From NCBI RefSeq assembly GCF_018294505.1, contig NC_057807.1, forward strand, positions 264,597,306 through 264,661,305: a stretch of 64,000 nt of DNA, read 5' to 3'. Within the stretch, counting starts at the first letter, position 1; each line of letters starts with the position of its first letter. Below the pieces are notes generated by a model. The model made no database searches. It saw nothing but the letters and a program-made list of their open reading frames with translations, and was not told the origin of the DNA. This document shows, one piece after another, positions 23,249 to 31,563 of the stretch. This stretch comes from Triticum aestivum (Eukaryota; Streptophyta; Magnoliopsida; Poales; Poaceae). The position numbers and the translations under genes are program-made.

Positions 23249-23334
23249 TAGCACGGTTGGTCCGACCCCTGCTCCCATTGATAGGAGACCTGGGTTCGAA
23301 TCCCCCCAGGCACAAGTAACCCCCCCCCTTTTTT
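23249..23334 (+). other. tRNA-like segment with Pol III boxes
   Basis: An A-box-like TAGCACGGTTGGT (23249-23261), a perfect B box GGTTCGAATCC (23293-23303) flanked by CTGGG and CCCCAG, and a T6 run at 23329-23334 that could end Pol III transcription. The spacing suits a tRNA-derived promoter. A clean tRNA cloverleaf is not evident, so this is a tRNA relic or SINE-like head inside the LTR. Confidence 0.45.
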
Positions 23335-23366
23335 ATTCTTTTCGAGTCGCTGCCATGTGGCCCCCA

Positions 23367-23371
23367 CCTGT
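23367..23371. repeat. target site duplication cctgt, left copy
   Basis: Matches cctgt at 53052-53056, flanking the SIRE-like copia element. Confidence 0.93.
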
Positions 23372-23683
23372 TGAAAGAGCAATCATGCCCTTACATCATG
23401 TTTTGATGTTGCTGAAAATCATACATGCTGGGGACTAACAATGGCTGTCAAGTAAATCTCAGGTATTAGTCCCCGGTTCATCGATGTGTGTGGATCAAGA
23501 GCCTACAAGTGGTTTTACTCAAGGATGAAGCATAAAAGTTGATTACATATTTTGTTTTCTTGAGTATAGGATCCCGCACTATTAAGAGGGGATCGATAGG
23601 GTTAGTTAAAGGCTTGCTCTTGCCACAAACTTCCTAACCATACATGCACATGCCAAAAACCTTCATGTTCTGTCTCTGGACCG

Positions 23684-24032
23684 CCGGATGTCCGGCCTCC
23701 TTGCCGGATATTCGGGCCTAGCCATCCAGAATATAGTAGTATACTGGGTTGCACGCCGGATGTCCGGACTTTCCCCGGATGTCCGCGCCTTCTTGTTATG
23801 CCGGATGTCCGGGCCCATTCTGGATATCCGGGCATAGCTATCCAGAGAACGTTTTTATGCTGGGTTGCGCGCCGGATGTCCGGCCACCTGCCGGATGTCC
23901 GGGCCTTCCTGATATGTCGGATGTCCGGGCTTGGGCCCCAGATGTCCAGCCCCTCTGTTCTTTTGTTCTGCCTTTGTTCTGTTCCTCGCAGCTTACCATG
24001 CCGGATGTCTGGCCCCTAGCCCGGATGTCCGG
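23684..24032 (+). repeat. CCGGATGTCCGG motif array in the LTR
   Basis: Around ten perfect or near-perfect copies of the 12-mer CCGGATGTCCGG (arms CCGGA/TCCGG), unevenly spaced, ending about 45 bases before the LTR TATA box. The same array is at 51908-52256 in the 3' LTR. Confidence 0.9.
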
Positions 24033-24410
24033 CCTGCTCACTCACTTACATTGCAACGGCCATATTCTAGCTCACACTATATATTGCCCTTCTTCCCCAC
24101 GGGAGAGGGTTGACCATTCACTTTGAACAAACCCTAGAACACTTCTCACTCTCTCTCTCTCTCTCTCAGTCCTACACACCAAATCTTAGATCCCCAAGGG
24201 ATTTGAGAGCTCCGGAGAGAAGTTGTCCGATCAAGTGATAGAACCAATTCTCCCCCTTCTTTGCACCCATGAAATTCATGATTTGAGCAAGCCTTGAGCT
24301 TTCCCCATCGATCTTGTTACTCTTGGAGGTTGGAGACTCCTAGGCGGTAGGAGTCTTTCAGAGAGGAATCGACCTTTGTGATTACCCCCGGAAAAGTTTG
24401 TGAGGGTTTG

Positions 24411-24415
24411 GAGAC
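24411..24415. repeat. target site duplication gagac, left copy
   Basis: Pairs with 42018-42022 around element 1. The uninterrupted 3' LTR (52623 region) shows the unoccupied site. Confidence 0.93.
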
Positions 24416-24898
24416 TGTCTGTGTCAAAACCGGCGAATCTCGGGTAGGGGGTCCCGAACTGTGCGTCTAGGCGGATGGTAACAGGAGACAAGGGACACGA
24501 TGTTTTTACCCAGGTTCGGGCCCTCTCGATGGAGGTAAAACCCTACTCCTATTTGATTGATATTGATGATATGGGTAGTACAAGAGTGGATCTACCACGA
24601 GATCAAGGAGGCTAAACCCTAGAAGCTAGCCTATGGTATGATTGTTGTAATGGTTGTTGTGTCCTACGGACTAAAACCCTCCGGTTTATATAGACACCGG
24701 AGAGGGCTAGGGTTACACAGAGTCGGTTACAATGGTAGGAGATCTACATATCCGTATTGCCAAGCTTGCCTTCCATGCCAAGGAAAGTCCCATCCGGACA
24801 CGGGACGAAGTCTTCAATCTTGTATCTTCATAGTCTTGGAGTCCGGCGGACGATGATAGTCCGGCTGTCCAGACACCCCCTAGTCCAGGACTCCCTCA
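24416..24898 (-). repeat. 3' LTR of element 1
   Basis: A 483 bp LTR. On the plus strand it starts TGTCTGTGTCAAAACCGG and ends GGACTCCCTCA; in element orientation it starts TGAGGGAGTCC. A polypurine tract read as CAGGGGCTAC lies just inside (24899-24908). By eye it differs from 41540-42017 by about nine substitutions and one small indel. Confidence 0.93.
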
Positions 24899-25329
24899 GT
24901 AGCCCCTGAACCTGGCTTCAATGACGACGAGTCCGGCGCGCATAATGTTCAGCATTGCAAAGCGGGTTCCTCCTCCGAATAATTCATAGAAGATTGTGAA
25001 CACCAGGATAGTGTCCGGCTCTGCAAAATAATTTCCACATTCCACCGTAGAGAGAATATCATGTACACAGGTTCGATCTGCTGACGTATCTTGTAGCGTG
25101 ACGTCACGCCACTACCAAGCCTTTACTTGAATCGTTTTTTATTATACCACCTCAGCGCGTTTAGCGAAGCGGTTTCCTTGGCACGTCTTGTCGAAGCACA
25201 GATCGTGTTCCCCTCATCCCGGGATTCTCATCAATACGGACGTGGGTAACCCAACCGCGCCATTGATGGTGGCGCTTGGGAGATAAGCGAGTTTACTAGG
25301 CCGGTGGGGACGCATAGTCTTCGTCCGCC

Positions 25330-25337
25330 TATATATA
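25330..25337 (+). promoter_or_regulatory. TATA box of the element 1 antisense gene
   Basis: TATATATA, 125 bases before the antisense ATG. The equivalent site is kept in elements 2 (31453) and 3 (59718). Confidence 0.65.
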
Positions 25338-25454
25338 GGGGGATAAGGATCCACCTTTTCACCTACGCCTTCTTCCTCCTTTGCTTATCCATCTCCGCGC
25401 ACTCTCGAGCTCCAGCGCCCAAGTCCGTGCGTCTCGCCTCGACCTTCTCCGACC

Positions 25455-28444
25455 ATGTCCGGAGCGGGAGGAAAATGGCTGGCCTCCACCGTTAAGGAGG
25501 AGCACATTGAAAAGCTGCGCGGCGCCGGATACCTCTCCAGGGACATCGCGCACCGGCTGCCCGACAAGGGGCAGCTCATCCCCACCCCCAGGCCCCATGA
25601 GAGGGTCGTTTTTCTTCCCCACTTCCTCCGCGGACTGGGCTTTCCACTTCACCCTTTTGTCCGGGGGCTCATGTTCTACTACGGCCTAGATTTCCATGAT
25701 CTGGCGCCGAACTTCATCCTCAACATCTCGACGTTTATCGTCGTGTGCGAGGCCTTCCTCTGCATCCAGCCCCACTTCGGCTTGTGGCTCAAGACCTTCA
25801 ATGTCAAGCCGAAGGTAGTGAAGGGCACTCAAGCGGAGTGCGGAGGCGCTATGTTGGGCAAGATGCCCAACGTCCTCTGGTTCGAAGGGGCCTTTGTGGA
25901 GTCCGTCAAGGGGTGGCAATCGGGGTGGTTCTACATCACCGAGCCGCGCGACCCTACGTGGGCGGCGACCCCCGAGTTCAGATCTGGTATCCCTTCGCAG
26001 CTCACCTCCTGGAAAGAGAAGGGCTTGCTATGGATTAGTTCGGAGGAGCTGACAGGACTCCAAGCCTGTATCCAGAAGCTGGTGAACAAGAAGCTCAGGC
26101 TTGTCAATGTGGTCCAAGTCATGCTCATCTGCCGGATTCTCCCCTGCCAACAACGGGCATTTAAATTGTGGGAGTTCAATCCGGCACAGCACCAGGCATT
26201 GAGCAGGCTCTTCGATATGACGTATGATGGTGCCTGGAGAGTGCTGTTCAAGGGCGCTGAAGCTCCCGCATCCGCTACTGAAGATCGCGGATTTCGCTCG
26301 CAGTGACCAGCTGACGAGGTAAGTGATTCTACCCCTTTACGGGACACTTGTTTTCAATGGTTTGACCCTATGCGGGTTTCAATCTTCCTTTTCCTTTGAC
26401 AGGACTGGATGAAGAAGGCCAAGCAGATCATCTGCCCGGCTCCCATGCCAGAAAACCCAGTAGACGCCCGTCTAGCGGGGCTGCTGGTTCCGGCACCGCA
26501 TGTGGTGCCGGAGAAGAAGGCCAAGAAGGAGGCCACGGGTACTCGAAAGAGTTCCGGTTTTCACGTGTCCGATGACTCCGAGGCGGACTCCTCCCCCGAA
26601 GGCGAGGAAGAGGAAGAAGACTCTCTCCCAGAGGAAGGAGAGAGGAAGAGGAAGGCTTCCCCGACAGGGGAGGCCGAGGGGTCCAAGAGGGGAAGAACTA
26701 TTCCCCCGGACAGCTCCGCCAATGCCAACGTTGGCGAAGAAGAGTGGCCCTCGAGGGCCAGGCCTCCGGCAAGATCGTAAGTATCCTGATTCTGAATGAT
26801 CTGTAAATTCTTTTGTGTCACATAGTGTCCTTCTAATGCCGCATACTGCCTGTAGTCCGTCCGACGATGATCTCCCTGCTTCGTCGAGCGGGTCGTTGGC
26901 TCCGTCGGATGTGGATTCCATCCCGACTGCCTCCACCCCTCGCGCCGCTGAGGACGCCAAGGTGAGATCCCAGGAAGGGACCCATCAGGAGGAGGCTCCA
27001 GAGGCGCCGCAAGGCAGCCTCCCGGACTTTGCGCCGGAACCCGCAGTGGTTCCGGAGTCCGACAGGCGGCCCCTTTGCAAGAAGGGCAAGACCGTGACAC
27101 CGGCGGCCCCCGTCCAACCGAAGGCGCCAGACAACTTGTTGGAGGCGCTTAAAGGCGCTTCCATCAAGGAAGAACACCGCACTATCATGAGTGCGGTGAT
27201 TCAGAAGGTTCAGCTCGCCAAGAGCGGGCTGACCGAAGCCTGCAGCAGCCTTCTAACAGGCTTTGAGGTAAGAAGTTAAAAATATGTAATGTAATACCGC
27301 ATAGACAGTAGCCCCTGATGCTCGGTTCGGTGTTCGGAAAGAAAAGCCGGACTGAGGATCTATGAAGATATACGCAGGGTTGTTAAAAATTATGTCAATA
27401 TGGGTTTGCAGGCTGCGCTGCTGACCTCTGCCGCACTGACTGTGGAGGTCGGTGCATTGAAGCAAGATCTCGAGCGGTCCGAGCAAGAGCTCGGCCGTGC
27501 CAAGAGGCAGCTCGAGGACAAAGAAGGTGAGTAACACTACTTTGAATATTTACCTTACAGAAAAGGATTTCGGTTGCAATAAAAATAACAAGGATAACGT
27601 GGGTACTGCAGGGGCCACGAACGAGGTGGCGGCCCTGAAGGAGGCCGTGTCCACGGCCGAACGCAATGCGGCTGCGGAACGAGCGGAGCGAGAGAAGCAG
27701 GAGGCCCGGGTGGCGGAAGTGCGGCAAGAGCTCCGGGATCTCATGGAAAAGCATGAGAGTTTGGAGCGCGACTCAAAGACTCGAGAGTCCAAGCTTGCCT
27801 CGGCTCTCGAAAGTGCCAAAGCCGCCAAGGCCGAGGCCCATAAGGCCCTTCAGGAGATTGAGGCGGTGAAGAAAATAGCGGCGGGTAAGGCATTTTTCAT
27901 GCAAAGCAAGCATGTTAATGTAAACTACCTGACACTTACCCGAATTCGGAGCTCTCCAGGGGCGTTTGCAGATCTGCCTTGCAGTGTGTCCGATGCCACC
28001 GCATTCTACCGAGCCGAGGAGGGGAGCTCAATGGAGAAGGTCTTCTGGTCTCAGTACGCTGAGACCGGCCATCCAGTGCCCCCTAGCGACCAGCTGAAGC
28101 AGTTGGTCGAGCTCCACAAGGTAGCCGAGCAGGCCATGAAGGGCCTCATAGTCCGGCTGTGGCCTGGAGGGGCCATGCCTGGGAGCTACTTCGGCCTCAT
28201 GCGGCGGCTGGTGGATGCGTGCCCCTGGGTGGAGGTCATCAAGCGTTCTGCCTGTATTGAAGGTGCTTGTCGGGCCCTTGCCCGTGCAAAGGTGCATTGG
28301 GGCAGGCTGGATGCGGAGAGGCTTATCACTGACGCGCCGCCAGCAGGCAAGGAGTATCGTACGCCCGAGATGTACTATAAGACTGTCCTGAAGGGTGCCC
28401 GCAAGATTGCAGATGAGTGCCCCAGAGATGTAATTATTGAGTAG
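25455..28444 (+). pseudogene. element 1 antisense gene, PF04195-like, one stop
   Basis: A five-exon gene on the strand opposite to gag-pro: 25455-26318, 26403-26776, 26856-27267, 27412-27526, 27612-28444, joined by GT-AG introns of 84, 79, 144 and 85 bases. The joined frame is 866 codons including the final stop. Exon 1 carries a 'putative gypsy type transposon' domain (HRLPDKGQLIPTPRPHERVV, LRGLGFPLHPFVRGLMFYYG). Exon 2 is acidic and Lys/Arg-rich, exons 4-5 form a coiled coil, and exon 5 ends in a conserved domain (YFGLMRRLVDACPWVEVIKR). The only break I see is TGA 26304-26306, where element 3 has an Arg codon; a CpG change from CGA would explain it. Function unknown. Confidence 0.88.
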
Positions 28445-29661
28445 ACTCGCTATGTATTATCCTGTGCGCTGAAAACTTTGTTCATATGCGCTAAGCAACG
28501 CTTGTTTGATTTAAAATATTACCTTCTGTGCGGCCGTTTATAAATTTTGAGAGATGGCAAGTCGTCGGCTTCAGCCCCCAAGCCACGAGTGCTGGGGTGT
28601 TCGGGATAAACTTGAGCACTCTTGTTCCCATTTTTGGGTCCATCTAGGGAGGCGCTCAACACAACGAACAAGGCAACCGGACTTATAATGCTTGAACACT
28701 CTCACTTAGCCATAGAATTCTATAATTTTAAATTTCGGCGAAGCCCCTAGTATTTGGAAGACCGGGTTCGGGGCGCTATCCACGCCTTGGCCGGACATTA
28801 TCTGGTTCTTCGCTTGAAGCGGCATAAGTCTTTAAGGACTCGAAAAGACCTCTCGAACAGCGACCAGTCTCTCGCCTTATCATGACAGTCAGTTTTAGCT
28901 TTCTCCACTGAGGCGCTCTCCCAGCTCAACCGGGGCGCAATCGCAGTGGTTCTCCGAGTGCCACGTTAGCCGACAGAACGGAACGTAAGGTACCAAAACA
29001 TGGGAGCCGGGCAAACCCAACTATTGACCCAAGACATGATTCGGAGCCGATTCATATAATGCTATAAGTTCGGGGTGCCGCACTTGTGAAAGTGTTCGGA
29101 CTTATCACACCATAATGCGGGGAACATAAGCCCCTGGTGTATTCGGCCGTACCAAAATATACGGGTGCAAGATGTCATTAGTGAACATATATGTAAAGTA
29201 ATGCAATTACAGGCAAAAAGTGCTGCATTATTTATTCAAGGAATTCTGCTATGAGTGCGAAATGATACAAATAGTGCGGTAAGCAAGGGATTGGACTAAT
29301 TAAACATGTCCCCCTCTAGGGGTGGGCTGCAGACTGATGTATATAATCAAATTTAATGCTCGTAATGGAGACCACCTGAGTGTTCGTCGCAGCCTTTTTC
29401 CCTCCCTGGCTGTTGCATCATGAGTTCGGCGGGTTCGCCACCGGACAGGGCCTCTGGTGAACGGAGTCCTGTGTATACAAAGAAGGAAAATAAAAAATAA
29501 AAAGAGCGACACACTTGTGAGCCCCTGGTGTGGTCGAGCCGCACTCTGGGTCTATTGTGGTCGTGCCCCTCCCCCTAGGCCCATGGTATCTCCAGAGCGT
29601 AATGATGTATGCGGAGGGTTGGTCTTGCAATCATGCGAGGGCTGGGGTTGGGGCCGCATGG
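28445..29661. other. spacer between convergent genes of element 1
   Basis: About 1.2 kb between the antisense gene end and the gag-pro end, with no convincing coding frame. A block at about 28865-29060 is strongly conserved with element 2 (about 34875-35070) and element 3 (about 63250-63450), although element 2 is otherwise diverged. Confidence 0.75.
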
Positions 29662-30531
29662 CTACGCGTGCTCAGAACGTGCCAGGTGGTCTTGGTTGAT
29701 GTTGCTCCGGGCGCGTTTGGCCGTGTCTGGCCGTTTAACGGCCGAACTCGAAAATTGCCTTAGAAGGCTGCTCTGTACTTCTGCCGCGAGAGCAGCTGTA
29801 TGTTCCTCCATTCGGAGGGAGCATTCCGTATTTCCGTTGACCGTGATGACTCCACGAGGGCCTGGCATCTTGAGCTTGAGGTATGCGTAATGCGGCACCG
29901 CGTTGAACTTGGCGAACTCGGTTCGTCCGAGCAGAGCGTGATAGCCGCTGCAGAACGGGACTATGTCGAAGATTAACTCCTCGCTCCGGAAATTATCCGG
30001 GGATCCGAAGACCACTTCTAGTGTGACTGAGCCTGTACAATTGGCCTCAACACCAGGTACGACGCCTTTGAAGGTCGCCTTTGTAGGTATAATCCTTGAG
30101 TGGTCTATGCCCATCTTGCGCACTGTATCCTGATGAAGCAGGTTCAGGCTACTGCCGCCGTCCATCAGGACTCTCGTGAGGTGAAATCCATCGATGATTG
30201 GGTCTAAAACCAATGCGGTGAATCCGCCATGGCGGATACTGGTCGGATGGTCTCTTCGATCGAAAGTGATCGGGCAAGAGGACCATGGATTGAACTTAGG
30301 GGCGACTGGCTCCATTGCATATACGTCCCTTAGTGCACGCTTCCGCTCCCTCTTGGGTATATGGGTTGCGTATATCATGTTTACCGTCCGCACTTGTGGG
30401 GGGAAACCCTTCTGTCCTCTACTGTTCGGCGGTCGGGTCTCTTCCTCGTCGTCGCTGTGCAGCCCCTTGTCGTTGTTTTCAGCAATTAACTTGCCTGCCT
30501 TCTTAAATACCCAACAATCTCGGTTGGTGTG
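29662..30531 (-). pseudogene. element 1 protease region (C-terminal gag-pro)
   Basis: Continues gag from 39069 after removal of element 2. It starts in the zinc-knuckle end (NRDCWVFKKAGKLIAEN) and contains the protease with VLMDGGSSLNLLH (DGG active site) and ALLGRTEFAKFNAVPHYAYL. It is open from the insertion junction to the stop at 29662. No RT follows. Confidence 0.88.
30527..30531. repeat. target site duplication gtgtg, left copy
   Basis: Pairs with 39064-39068 around element 2. Removing one copy restores the gag zinc-knuckle reading frame of element 1. Confidence 0.93.
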
Positions 30532-31014
30532 TGTCGATGTCAAAACCGGCGGATCTCGGGTAGGGGGTCCCGAACTGTGCGTCTAGGCGGATGGTAACAG
30601 GAGACGAGGGACACGATGTTTTTACCCAGGTTCGGGCCCTCTCGATGGAGGTAAAACCCTACGTCCTGCTTGATTAATATTGATGATATGGGTAGTACAA
30701 GAGTGGATCTACCATGAGATCAAGGAGGCTAAACCCTAAAGCTAGCCTATGGTATGATTGTCGTAATGTATGTTGTGTCCTACGGACTAAAGCCCTCCGG
30801 TTTATATAGACACCGGAGGAGGCTAGGGTTACACAGAGTCGGTTACAATGGTAGGAGATCTACATATCCGTATCGCCAAGCTTGCCTTCCACGCCAAGGA
30901 AAGTCCCATCCGGACACGGGACGGAGTCTTCAATCTTGTATCTTCGTAGTCTTGGAGTCCGGCGGACGATGATAGTCCAGTTGTCCGGACACCCCCTAGT
31001 CCAGGACTCCCTCA
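30532..31014 (-). repeat. 3' LTR of element 2
   Basis: A 483 bp LTR. By eye it differs from 38582-39063 by about seven substitutions, all transitions, and one 1 bp indel. The polypurine tract is read on the minus strand from 31015-31024. Confidence 0.93.
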
Positions 31015-31452
31015 GTAGCCCCTGAACTAGGCTTCAATGACGATAAGTCCGGCGCGCATAATTTTCGGCATTGCAAGGCGGGTTCCTTCCTTGAATAATC
31101 CAGAGAAGATCGTGAACACCAGGATAGTGTCCGGCTCTGCAAAATAAATTCCACATTCCACCGTAGAGAGAATAAAATATACACTAGTTCAATCTGCTGA
31201 CGTATTATGCGGCGTGACATCACACCGCTACCAAGCCACTGTTTGAATCGTTTTTTACTTCGTACCACCTCAGCACGTTTAGCGAAGCGGTTTCCTTGGC
31301 ACGTCTTGTCGAAGCAGAGATCGTGTTCCCCTTATTCCGGGATTCTCATCAATACGTGTGTGGGTAACCCAACCATTCCCGTCGCCACGCCTCCTCTATC
31401 GAAGGTGAATCCCGAACGGTCACGGAGACGGCTCTTGGTATTTTTCCCCCTT

Positions 31453-31458
31453 TATAAG
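31453..31458 (+). promoter_or_regulatory. TATA box of the element 2 antisense gene
   Basis: TATAAG within CTTTATAAGAGG, 111 bases before the ATG at 31564. Position matches elements 1 and 3 although surrounding sequence differs. Confidence 0.65.
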
Positions 31459-31563
31459 AGGACCAAGGCCTGTTCTTGTTTCTTCAATCTCGCATCGAAT
31501 CTCCTCCTCGCTCCCAGTTCCAACACCCAGAGCTTCAGATTCGAGCGCTTCGGATTCTCAGTC

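Larger units (their letters stand above)
21561..23371 (+). repeat. long gypsy LTR, segment 1 of 3
   Basis: Start of a very long 3' LTR (TGTGACACCTCAGAACC). It continues at 53057 after the SIRE-like copia insertion and again at 55553 after a solo LTR. The visible total is about 3.7 kb without reaching an end. A TATA-like TATAAAT is at 22380-22386, followed by a GC-rich leader. A tRNA-like segment lies at 23249-23334. No coding frame is convincing. Confidence 0.8.
23372..24415 (+). repeat. 5' LTR of the SIRE-like element, left part
   Basis: Starts TGAAAGAGCAATCATGCCC, with an array of CCGGATGTCCGG motifs (23684-24032), TATATATT at 24078-24085 and a (CT)9 run at 24149-24166 (the 3' LTR has only (CT)5 at 52373). 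It is broken after gagac at 24411-24415. Confidence 0.93.

Noticed and set aside
23684..24032. Regularly repeated motif resembling a CRISPR-like array
   Set aside because: The genome is a plant, spacers are unequal and non-unique, repeats are only 12 bases, and the array is copied in both LTRs.
23602..24126. Repetitive peptide-like frames across the CCGGATGTCCGG arrays (also 51826-52350)
   Set aside because: The periodic residues come from the DNA motif; both strands are open for the same reason.
24638..24856. A 72-codon plus-strand frame (SYGLKPSGLYRHRR...) recurring at 30754, 38804, 41757 and 59042
   Set aside because: It recurs only because it lies in the repeated 480 bp LTR; it is antisense to the LTR promoter region.
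29500..29560. Pyrimidine tract plus CAG on the minus strand downstream of element 1 protease (similar near 35360 and 63870), suggesting an intron and small extra exon
   Set aside because: No convincing donor or conserved downstream frame between subfamilies; it cannot be told from T-rich spacer.
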